Below, piece after piece: positions 1-9,300 of a DNA stretch of 64,000 nt. A model generated the notes under the pieces. The model had not been told where the DNA came from. It made no database searches and worked only from the letters and a program-made list of their open reading frames with translations. The DNA lies in the NCBI RefSeq assembly GCF_014642915.1, contig NZ_BMJE01000002.1, forward strand, positions 1 to 64,000, written 5' to 3'. The stretch is from Flavobacterium suaedae (lineage in GTDB: Bacteria; Bacteroidota; Bacteroidia; Flavobacteriales; Flavobacteriaceae). The position numbers and the translations under genes are program-made. The first letter of the stretch is position 1; the number at the start of each line of letters is the position of its first letter.

Positions 1-3000
1 ACCAGGGTCTAAATCGGTGCCGAGTACTTCTCCGTCTTTGATGGTTAGGTCAAAGATTGCCTCTCCGTCGGTGTCGTCACTGCCGTTGTCGCACAGCTCG
101 TAGTCACTTGGTAGTTGTGCTTCGGGTGTCGGGTGTACAATCAGGTCGAGTGTTACGATGTCGAAGCATTCGGTTTGACTGCTTTGTACGCGGATATACA
201 GGGTTTGTTGCCCGTTGCTGGTTTGGGCTTGTATGTTGCTGTAGTTTCCGGTGTTGGGTATTGGGTTGGCATTGTATGTGGCATCTGCTTGGGTTTCGTG
301 TACGGTGATGTCTACGTTTCCGCCCAGGGCGTTGCTTATTTGTTGTAGTACGGGGTCTATGTTAAAGATAGCTACCTGGTCGTTGTTGAAGTCGCATTCT
401 TCGAGTGGTGCGGGTTGGGGTGCTATGGGTGCGGGCAGTACTTCGAGTTCCACGGGTGTGATGGTGACACACAGGGTGGCTTGGTCTACTACGCGGGCAT
501 AGATGGTGCTTGTGGGTGCGGTGAACGGGCTGCTTAGGTTGTCGTTTCCGCCGGCTATTGCTGCGGCTTGGTCGGTATAATAGTATACGTCGTAGCCGGA
601 TGCGCCGTCGATGACTACGGGGGTCATCTCGGGGGTTTCGAATTGGCCTTCTCCCGGGATTTCTTCACAGGCGTAGAAGGGTTCTAGGTTGGGGTTGATT
701 ACGGGTAGTGGGTTGACGATGATGTCAAAGGACCCTATGCTGCGGCATCCGAAGTCGGATACGGCGGCTACCCAGATGGTTTCCCCGCCCGGGGTGGTGT
801 TTTGGTAGGCTTCGGGGGTGGTGATTGGGTTGTTGCCGCTTTGGGCGTCGTTTTGGCTTGTATAGTATTCGGCGGTTACTCCTGCTGCGCCGTAGGTGAT
901 TTCGGCTTCACGGGTGGTGAGGTCGAAGGTTTCTACTCCATCGGGTGAGTTGTTGTCGTCGCATAGTTCGTAGTTGCTCGGGGTTGGTAACTCGGGTCTT
1001 GGGTGTACGATGAGTTCCAGGGGTTCTACGCCGGCGCAGTTGGTGGTGTTGCCTTCTTCTGTGACGCGGATGTAGATGGTGCCGGTGATGGCGGAGTAGT
1101 TGGCTATATCGGCTATTGGGGTGCCGCCAAAGGTTGCGCCGTCTTCGGTTTCGTGGAAACTTATGGTGTAACCGCTCTGGTTGTTTATTACTTCTGAGAC
1201 TGCAGGGGTTAAATTGAATATGGTGTAACCGTCGTTGTTGTCGTCGCATTCTTCTAAAGTGGTTACAGGGAAGGTGGTGGGAGCTTTGTTTATAGTTATG
1301 CTTACTGTAGTACTGCTTTCTGAAATACAGTTTTCAGCATCTTCTGCTACAGTATATGTTATATCATGAGTTCCTGCAATACTTGATGTAAGGTCTATGA
1401 TTCCTGAATCAGCATCTATTACTACACCTGCTGATGCTGTAAATGTTCCTCCTGTCGTTGCATTTGTATCCATTACAGGGGTTACTGTATTTTCGCTTTC
1501 ACATACTTCACTTGGTAAAGTGAAATCAGTTATAGGTGTTTGTCCTTCAACTATTGTCACAACTAAAGGAACTGCTGTACTTTGGCAACCTTCATTTGTT
1601 TCCTGAATAACGTAATAGGTTGTACTGCCTAAATTAGAGGTGTCAGGTGTTGGTGCATTTGGTAACTCTGAACCATTTAAGTAATAAAGAATTGTATTGT
1701 TTGGGTTGTCTAAAGGAACATCCAACGGTATTGCTGTTTGATTTTGGCAATAAGTAATATCTGTTACTGTAGGGTCAGGAGGGTTATCTCCTGTAAAGAT
1801 TACTTCTATTGAACTTGTACAATATTGTGTAGTCCAATCAAAATAATAACTTCCCTGAGCAGTAAAACCAGATATTTCGACATTATTAGCTGTAGGATCT
1901 GAAAAAGTAACAGGTGAAGGGTTATTAACATCGGCTGACCATGTTCCCGTTCCTGCTGCTTCAAGATTAGCTACTAATTCCCCACAATTTAAATAAAAGG
2001 GGCTTGGAGTGATTATACCGTTATTTGCTGTAAAACTAATAGAGTCCAGAAAATTTCCTACACTGGCTCCGCCTACACTTGATACTGACTGAAATATAAA
2101 ACGGGTTACTGTTTGCCCGGCGGGTACAGTATATGAACCTGTATTATAACTCCATGCGGTATTACCTGTAGAAACACTGGTTACAGGGCTATATGGTCCT
2201 CCCGGAGGTCCTGCAAGTAGCTGACAAGTATCTGTACCTTGCCTTCCCCTATGGGCAAAACCGTAATTAAATACAGTGGGTTGTGGTGTTTCATAATCCT
2301 GATATACACCTGATACTACATTAGCATTTAATTCGATAAACTGATCTCCACTGTACGAAGGTATATTTTCAAAGTTAGGAGCCTGCCAAATTTCCATCAT
2401 CTGATCAGAAGCAGTAGTTCTCCACCCCTGCATAGTATTGTGATTAACAAATTCAGGATAAAGTGAAGATGCTAAGTCAGGTGATTCAAAATCATAATTT
2501 ATAGTAGTAATTAAACAATCTGTTTGATTATTTCCTGATGGTGGCGGGGGAGTAGTTATACAAACATCGAGCGTATTACTAAGGCTTGGCACTGATGTGT
2601 TGAAATAAATTTTTACTTTATATACTTCGCCTATTGTTAAATTTGTTGCATTAAGTACATTATTTTGGCTACACGAAAGCTGTGTTAAGCTCCCGCAGTT
2701 TCCATCATACAATACTATAACGATGGGTTGTGCCGTTCCTGTGAAATTAGAAAGGCTGATAGTTTGCGATGTGGAAGTTGCTGTAAACTCATACCATATA
2801 TCTGCACCATTTTGTGAAGTACAGTTATCACCTTCTGTTGATGTTGTAGCTTGAGTAAATGTAACCGTAGTACTGTTAGTACATGTTTCATCAGAATTAA
2901 CAGGAAGTGGAATTGATCCCGAGCAATTGTTATTGCTGGGAGGCAATAGCAATTTATTTTTGGCAAAACTATAATTACATATTAATAGTATTAGAGTAAA

Positions 3001-3042
3001 AGCAATAGTTTTTATTTTATAATAATTCTTTTTCGATTTCAT
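1..3042 (-). CDS. Giant repeat-containing surface adhesin, T9SS-type, 3' end outside the window
   Basis: An open frame of 1014 codons runs from the ATG at 3042 to the left edge without a stop, so the C-terminus is missing. The first 26 or so residues are a signal peptide (basic start, then a hydrophobic stretch ending near SFAKN). Next come a Cys-containing beta-sandwich-like segment, then at about residues 200-345 a module with GWRTTASD, ELNANVVSGVYQDY and AGPPGGPY that is closely shared with the gene downstream (3258-6251). Ig-like segments follow. From about residue 595 there are units of roughly 95 residues beginning LEECD.NND, the kind found in long flavobacterial adhesins that end in a gliding-motility (type B) sorting domain. 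I infer export by T9SS and a role in surface adhesion; the sorting domain itself is not in view. Base composition changes sharply near position 1265 (see findings). Confidence 0.85.
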   Translation of the reverse strand, partial: MKSKKNYYKIKTIAFTLILLICNYSFAKNKLLLPPSNNNCSGSIPLPVNSDETCTNSTTVTFTQATTSTEGDNCTSQNGADIWYEFTATSTSQTISLSNFTGTAQPIVIVLYDGNCGSLTQLSCSQNNVLNATNLTIGEVYKVKIYFNTSVPSLSNTLDVCITTPPPPSGNNQTDCLITTINYDFESPDLASSLYPEFVNHNTMQGWRTTASDQMMEIWQAPNFENIPSYSGDQFIELNANVVSGVYQDYETPQPTVFNYGFAHRGRQGTDTCQLLAGPPGGPYSPVTSVSTGNTAWSYNTGSYTVPAGQTVTRFIFQSVSSVGGASVGNFLDSISFTANNGIITPSPFYLNCGELVANLEAAGTGTWSADVNNPSPVTFSDPTANNVEISGFTAQGSYYFDWTTQYCTSSIEVIFTGDNPPDPTVTDITYCQNQTAIPLDVPLDNPNNTILYYLNGSELPNAPTPDTSNLGSTTYYVIQETNEGCQSTAVPLVVTIVEGQTPITDFTLPSEVCESENTVTPVMDTNATTGGTFTASAGVVIDADSGIIDLTSSIAGTHDITYTVAEDAENCISESSTTVSITINKAPTTFPVTTLEECDDNNDGYTIFNLTPAVSEVINNQSGYTISFHETEDGATFGGTPIADIANYSAITGTIYIRVTEEGNTTNCAGVEPLELIVHPRPELPTPSNYELCDDNNSPDGVETFDLTTREAEITYGAAGVTAEYYTSQNDAQSGNNPITTPEAYQNTTPGGETIWVAAVSDFGCRSIGSFDIIVNPLPVINPNLEPFYACEEIPGEGQFETPEMTPVVIDGASGYDVYYYTDQAAAIAGGNDNLSSPFTAPTSTIYARVVDQATLCVTITPVELEVLPAPIAPQPAPLEECDFNNDQVAIFNIDPVLQQISNALGGNVDITVHETQADATYNANPIPNTGNYSNIQAQTSNGQQTLYIRVQSSQTECFDIVTLDLIVHPTPEAQLPSDYELCDNGSDDTDGEAIFDLTIKDGEVLGTDLDPG

Positions 3043-3167
3043 GGGTAATGCAATTTTTGCTTGGCTTTCTTCTTTTCTTTTTTAATACTAGTTTTTTTGA
3101 TTTTCAGGGTGTATTACTAATTGTTATTTCGAGTCTAAAAATAGAGCAAAATTCTTATATAGAAATT

Positions 3168-3236
3168 GCAGGCTACCAAAATAATGAAAAACTACTATTT
3201 ATCATTTGTTGCTATCTATGAAAAAAGGTAGCCTGC
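3168..3236. repeat. 10-bp inverted repeat between two adhesin genes
   Basis: GCAGGCTACC at 3168-3177 and its exact reverse complement GGTAGCCTGC at 3227-3236 flank 49 AT-rich bases. It lies in the 215-base gap between the stop of the adhesin at 3258-6251 and the start of the next adhesin. It could form a long hairpin in the minus-strand transcript, acting as a 3' end stabiliser or an inefficient terminator. No run of T follows the outer arm directly. Confidence 0.45.
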
Positions 3237-3257
3237 TCATTCTGTTTGTTTAAATAA

Positions 3258-6251
3258 CTATTGCTGTCTGTTTATATAAACCCAGCCTGTTTTATTTTTA
3301 CCTGTGTTTAACTGTAAAGAATAAAAGTAAGTACCGGTAGGCAGTTCATCTCCATCGCTAGATTGACCACTCCATTGATTTGTATAATTACCGTAGCTGA
3401 ATACTTCTTTACCATAACGGTTAAAAATACTTATACTGGTTACATTAAATCCGGTAAGGTCAAATGTATCATTCATATCGTCGCCGTTAGGCGAAATACC
3501 ACGAGGTATTAAACAAGCTATGCTATCTACATTTTGTATTAGTGTTGCAGAACAACTGTTTCCTGCCACAGGAGTTATTATAACGGTATAGTCACCTTCC
3601 TGTTCAGCCTCAACTGTGCTTTCGGTACTTATTACAGTGCCCGAAGGGTCGAGCCATTGGATAGTTACATCATCAAAAGTATAATTTCCATCCAGTGAAA
3701 CTTCCAGTGTATAAGCAGCATCTACACAGCCTCCTATAATTCCTAAAACAGGTGTAGGTATTATTGCTATATCAAAACTACTTTCGTCAGTACAATTACT
3801 TCCCGGTGTTTGGGCATATATATAAATAGTTTGATTGGCTGTTATTTCTGCCCCTGCCGTAAGCATATCTCCTGTAGCTCCTGTACCGGTATAATAATTA
3901 TTATTAGCACTAAGAGCCGGTAATATATAAGAATCACAGGCGGTTTGGTTATTTATTAAATCAGCTTGTGGCATTGCTATAATTGTTACTGTAAGCGGAA
4001 CTCTTGTACTTTCACATCCGTTTGTTTCCGATTGGCTTACATAGTATGTTGTAATACCTGCCACAGATGTATCAGGTGTTGGGGCTTCGGATAGTGGTGT
4101 GCCTCCTGTTTCATCGGTATACCATATTGCTGTATGGTTTGCCAGTACATCCGCCGTAAGTGCTGTTGCTGCTGTCCCCTGACAATAATTTACATCAGTT
4201 ACTGTAGGTGCTGGTGTGTTGATGATTGTAATACTAAAACTACTTTCGTCATTACAGTTTGTACCTGCAACCTCGGCATATATGTATATTGTTTGGTCGG
4301 TTGTTATTTCATTACCAGCCGTAAGCATATCCCCTGTACCTCCTGAGCCGGTATAGTAATTATTGTTGGCACTTAATGCCGGTAATGTATAAACACCGCA
4401 CTCATTTACATCAGGTAAAATGTCTGCTACCGGCATTTCTGTAACAGTAACAGTTATGGCTGCTCTGGGGCTTTCGCATCCGTTATTGCTTAGCTGACTT
4501 ACATAATATGTTGTAATACCTGCTACAGATGTATCCGGGGTAGGGGCTTCCGCTAAAGGTGTACCTCCTGTTTCATCGGCATACCAAATTGCTGTATGAT
4601 CAGTTAAAATATCAGCAGACAGTACTGTTGCAATATCTCCTGTACAATAGTTTACATCGGTTACTAGGGGTGCAGGAACATCGCCACCGGCATAGTTTAT
4701 TACTATGGTACTGCTGCAAAAAGGCGTACTCCATTCGTAATAATAGTCTCCGGAAAGCGTAAAGCCTGATATTGTAGTGGAATTACTGTTAGGGTTTGCT
4801 ATTATAGTAGGTGCAGGGTTTGTGCCCAAAGGAATCCAGGTACCCGCGCCTATTGCTTCAACATCTACTACGGGATCTCCACAATCCGCAAGAACAGGAC
4901 TAGGTGTTATTATACCTGTACTTGCTGTAAAAGATATAGCATCTAAAAAGTTACCAATTGTAGAACCTCCGGTACTGCTTACTGATTCAAAAATAAATCG
5001 GGTAACTGATTGTCCTGCAGGTACTGTATAAGTTCCGGTATTATAATTCCAACCGGATGTATCTGCAGTAGAAGTAGTTACTGTTGTATACGGTCCTCCG
5101 GGAGGTCCTGCCAGTAATTGACAAGTATCAGTACCCATACGGCCTCTGTGTGCAAAACCGTAATTAAATACTGTTCCTTCAGGAGCGGTATAGTCCTGAT
5201 AAACGCCCGATACAAGATTAGCATTTAATTCTATAAATTGGTTACCACTATAAGAGGGTACTCCGTTAAATCCTGTAGACCAATATTCCATCATCCCATC
5301 TGAGGCTGTAGTTCTCCAGCCCGGTACAGCGTTTTGATGAAACATTCCCCAGCCGCCTAAATCAATTTCAGGTTGTTCGAAATCAAAATTTATTGTGGTT
5401 ACCAAACATTCATTATTACCTTGACTAGCATCAGGGGTTGTAACGCAAATATCGCAAACATCACTTAGTAAAACCGGAGTACTTGAGTTAAGTGTTATTC
5501 TTACTTTATAAGTATTACCTGTTGTAAGCCCTACTGCACTTATACCATTGTTAGTGTTGCAGTATAGCGGTGCACCCAGCGTGCCACAATTGTCTTCGTA
5601 AAGTGATAGGGTATAGGGCTGTGCGGTATTATTACCTACCGTAAAGTTGCTCAGTGTAATAATATGAGATGGGTTTTCAGCTACAAATTCATACCACACA
5701 TCTCCGCCATTAACACCTGTACATACGGCATCAGCAGAAGGAGTTGCTCCTGAAAAAGAAACATCTGCAAAATCTACACAGTTAGAATCTGGGTTTACTG
5801 TAAGTTCGGTGGCTCCCGAACATTCATCATTAGTAATAGGCGTTATACATGTAATAGTAGCCATCCACCCTGTATTAGGATTTAATCCTGATGTAAACCG
5901 GAATGTTATACAGCCACCAGGAGTTGGGGAAACAATGGTTCCCGGATTGGTTGCTGAGTATGTTCCTATTAAAGGAGCAGATGTATCTGTACCATCATAA
6001 GCATAAAGGAAATCAACGTTTCCGTTTAATACGAATTGAGTGAATTCAAATCGTAAAAGGTCATTGGCACTATCAGAACAAAAAGTCATAGTACGGTCTT
6101 CCTGTGGGCCATAGTTAACAAATTGCCCTCCTGAGTCGGTAAATGTACCTGAACAGGTAGTTATATTGGCACCATCAATCATACTATAAGTCTGCCCTTG
6201 CATAATGTGAAGTGCAAAAAGACAAACCACGGTGAATAATAACTTTTTCAT
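3258..6251 (-). CDS. T9SS type B (gliding motility-associated) sorting-domain adhesin
   Basis: This 997-residue protein starts with a signal peptide (MKKLLFTVVCLFALHIMQGQ). Residues 20-125 resemble a CUB-like beta-sandwich. A second beta-sandwich follows (about 140-270), then the GWRTTASD/AGPPGGPY module (about 295-450) also present in the upstream paralogue. From about 530 to 840 there are two copies of a 154-residue Ig-like pair, each opening with TDVNYC and containing NNNYYTG. The last 85 residues (ISPNGDDMNDTFDL, IFNRYGKEVF, GTYFYSLQL) are a typical type B T9SS sorting domain, so the protein should be exported and attached at the cell surface. The ligand is unknown. It lies 215 bases upstream of its paralogue on the same strand. 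Confidence 0.88.
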   Translation of the reverse strand: MKKLLFTVVCLFALHIMQGQTYSMIDGANITTCSGTFTDSGGQFVNYGPQEDRTMTFCSDSANDLLRFEFTQFVLNGNVDFLYAYDGTDTSAPLIGTYSATNPGTIVSPTPGGCITFRFTSGLNPNTGWMATITCITPITNDECSGATELTVNPDSNCVDFADVSFSGATPSADAVCTGVNGGDVWYEFVAENPSHIITLSNFTVGNNTAQPYTLSLYEDNCGTLGAPLYCNTNNGISAVGLTTGNTYKVRITLNSSTPVLLSDVCDICVTTPDASQGNNECLVTTINFDFEQPEIDLGGWGMFHQNAVPGWRTTASDGMMEYWSTGFNGVPSYSGNQFIELNANLVSGVYQDYTAPEGTVFNYGFAHRGRMGTDTCQLLAGPPGGPYTTVTTSTADTSGWNYNTGTYTVPAGQSVTRFIFESVSSTGGSTIGNFLDAISFTASTGIITPSPVLADCGDPVVDVEAIGAGTWIPLGTNPAPTIIANPNSNSTTISGFTLSGDYYYEWSTPFCSSTIVINYAGGDVPAPLVTDVNYCTGDIATVLSADILTDHTAIWYADETGGTPLAEAPTPDTSVAGITTYYVSQLSNNGCESPRAAITVTVTEMPVADILPDVNECGVYTLPALSANNNYYTGSGGTGDMLTAGNEITTDQTIYIYAEVAGTNCNDESSFSITIINTPAPTVTDVNYCQGTAATALTADVLANHTAIWYTDETGGTPLSEAPTPDTSVAGITTYYVSQSETNGCESTRVPLTVTIIAMPQADLINNQTACDSYILPALSANNNYYTGTGATGDMLTAGAEITANQTIYIYAQTPGSNCTDESSFDIAIIPTPVLGIIGGCVDAAYTLEVSLDGNYTFDDVTIQWLDPSGTVISTESTVEAEQEGDYTVIITPVAGNSCSATLIQNVDSIACLIPRGISPNGDDMNDTFDLTGFNVTSISIFNRYGKEVFSYGNYTNQWSGQSSDGDELPTGTYFYSLQLNTGKNKTGWVYINRQQ

Positions 6252-6301
6252 AATTTTTTAATGTTTTTAGGTCATATAGCCTTGGTGTGATTAAAAAGCC
6301 A

Positions 6302-6330
6302 ATGCAGATATAGCAAAACTATACCTGCAT
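6302..6330 (-). terminator. Hairpin after the 1451-residue Ig-like protein gene
   Basis: ATGCAGATATAG (6302-6313) pairs with CTATACCTGCAT (6319-6330) around a five-base loop, with one non-Watson-Crick position. Read on the minus strand it follows the stop of the 6353-10708 gene and is followed, seven bases on, by a T-rich stretch. The loop also contains an exact minus-strand TAGTTTTG match (6314-6321) to the Bacteroidota -7 element TAnnTTTG, 62 bases before the next start codon. The site could therefore be a terminator, a promoter or both. Confidence 0.45.
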
Positions 6331-6352
6331 AAGCTTTAGACAGATTCAATAA

Positions 6353-9300
6353 TTACTGTTTCAGCACTTTAACTGTACTGATATTATTATCAAAATGTAT
6401 CTTAACTATATAGTAACCTGCTTGTAAATTTTGAAGGTTAACGTTACTTGATGTTCCTGTATATACTTCCTGACCAATCATATTATACACTTTAACCTGT
6501 TGTATTTGGTTTGTTGTGTTTATATACAATATATCTGATACAGGATTAGGATAAACAGAGAATTTGTCTTTATTAAATTTTTCGGTTGATAATGGAATGT
6601 TTATGACTATTTCTATTTCATCGAAAATAGTACCATCAGCGTCTGATGTTGCTCTTACAGTTACAGTACCGTTTGCTATTGCCGTTACCACACCATTTTC
6701 ATCTACTGTAGCAAATTCACTTCCTGATGTTATCGTCCATGTTACATCAGTATTCGTAGCATCCTCAGGAGTTATTGTAGCTATAAGCTGTAAAGTACCT
6801 CCTTCGGTAGTAATTTCTGCCGGAGCATTGTCTTGTACTGTTACGGTTAAACCTGTTACCGCTACAACTTGGTTAGAGATTGTTATCTCTATTTCGTCAT
6901 AAACAGTACCATCAGCGTCTGATGTTGCTCTTACCGTTACTATACCGTTTGCTATTGCTGTTACTATACCATTTTCATCTACCGTAGCAAATTCACTTCC
7001 TGATGTTATCGTCCATGTTACATCAGTATTAGTAGCATCTTCAGGAGTAATAGTAGCTATAAGCTGTAAAGTACCTCCTTCGGTAGTAATTTCTGCTGCT
7101 GCATTATCTTGTACTGCTACAGTTAACCCTGTTACAGCCACTACCTGATTAGATATTGTAATCTCTATTTCGTCATATATTTCTGAGTCGCTTGTTAAAG
7201 CTGCTCTTACTGTAACTGTTCCGTTACCTATAGCTGTTACTAAACCGGTATTGCTTACTAACGCATATTCAGCTCCGTCAACTATAGTCCATGTTACCTG
7301 TTCTGTTTCCGGTGTTACAGTTGCTTCCAGTTGTAATGTACCGTTATCTGTTGTTATTTCAGCAGGGACATTATTTTGTGTACTAACTGTTATACTAGGG
7401 TTTTGTTCTTCTGTAATAACAATAGTGTAATCATGGAAGTTACCGCTTCCTTCTCTGTCAAAAGTATCACATGCCTGACCTGCTGTAATAGGAGGGTTTG
7501 CAGCATTATCTCCCCAAACAGCAACTACTCTCATTCTATACGTTCCCGGAGTAATATCTGATGGTAATACAAATGAATTTTCAACTATTTCTACAGGGTT
7601 AACCCATTCCGGCGTGCCTGCAAACAGCATTTCTCCTGCATCATCAAAATCTCCATCAGCATTAAAATCAGCATATATTGCAAAGGACATCCAGTTTCCT
7701 AATGTTATAGAAAAATCTACTGTTTCTCCTATTTCATGTGTCGTACTTAATGCTAAGTAATCATAATCAAGACAGCTTGCAGTAGTAGCATCATTGTTTA
7801 TATCTCCTATGGATACGGTTCTTAATCTGTAATTTCCACATCCAAGACCTGATGTAAATACAGGTGTACAATAACTGATTTCCTGACCTGAAACGGTGAT
7901 TGTAATTGTATTACTAACAGTACCGTCAACGCTGGATGTAGCTGTTACAGTAACAGAGCCGTTGCCTGTAGCAGTAACTAAACCATTTTCATCAATAGTA
8001 GCGAACTCAGAACCTTCTGTTATTGTCCACTCGACTGATTGTGAAGCTCCTTCAGGCAATACAACTGCTTCCAATTGAAGTGTGCCACCATTTGTTGTTA
8101 TTTCAGCAGGAACATCGTTTAGCGTGTTTATAGCTAATGTTTCAGGGTTTACTGTTTGTGTAGCCTGCGTTTCGCAGATACTTAAAGCAATAACAGCTGT
8201 TGTAGTAGCATCATTACCCGAAGTTTCTTTATTGAAAGTTACAGACTCTATCAGTTTGTTATGATTTTCTTCATCTAACAGAAATTCTGTTTGGAAAAGC
8301 TGCGTTTGTGTTAATCCGCTAAAGCTGTTAACCGGAGCCCAGGCAGCTGTTGTTATTACTGAAACTCTACCAATACTTCCCATAGCTACTGTAGAAGCGT
8401 CAGGGCTTGTTGACCACCAGTCTGAAGCATTTTGTGAAGCAAAAGTTTGAGAAGAACCATCAGTAAAATTAACTACTACATCAACATTATTACTGCCTTC
8501 GGCACTTACCCACGCTATATAAAGTTTCTCGGCTTTTTTCTGCTCCGTCAGTTCCAGAGTGCCGGTATTACTGGTTGTGTTTCTTAAAACTAAAGCATTA
8601 TTACCTGTGTAATCTGCTATTTGATATGCTAAACCTTCTGTAGCACTGCTTTCTATATATCCGCTGTTAGGAAGCCCACCTCCGTATGCTGCTGCGCTTG
8701 CTCCTGAAAAGTGCGGGTTAGTTGGTACAAAATCCTGAGCATAAAATGCGTTTGCCGCATCTATTTGGTGGGTTGCTTTTTCATTAGCATCACCTCCTGT
8801 ACCTTCTGCTACAACATCATGGTTAAATCCTGTAAGTGACAATGGTGTAAATACACATTCTCCTGATTGAACAGACTCTGTACTTTCGGCACTTACCGCT
8901 AATAGGGATAAACGGATTTCGCTGCCCCATTCGGCTGTCTGGTCGCCATCAAAAGAGAAAGATAAACTTGTTATGGTTTTATTTTGGTTCGCTTCGTCAA
9001 TAGCTATTGTATATTCGTAAAGTCTTGGGTTTGTAGCATCACCTTCCAGATTGTTGTTTGCTCTGTTAACCCTGCCCATACCTTGTATTGCTGCTCCTGT
9101 ACCATTGTACCAGTCTGATACGGTAACTGTAGCTGCCTGTGTGGTACTGTCATCAAAATTAACCGTAACATTTAACGGTAAATATTGCACTCCGCCTCCT
9201 GCCATAGCAGTAAGTAAATATAAATTACTGGCATTTTCTACCGAAAGTTCAAGTGCTCCTGTACTTGTTCCTGTACCTACATAATCAGGGGTAAGAAATA

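Noticed and set aside
57..1250. Several open frames on the plus strand and a shifted minus frame (908-1249) in the G+C-rich left edge
   Set aside because: The minus-strand adhesin frame runs through the whole region without a stop and carries recognisable repeats. The others are low-complexity Arg/Cys-rich shadows.
2715..2966. An 83-codon minus-strand frame near the start of the left-edge adhesin
   Set aside because: It lies in a different frame inside the adhesin, whose N-terminus and signal peptide are clear; it has no recognisable content.
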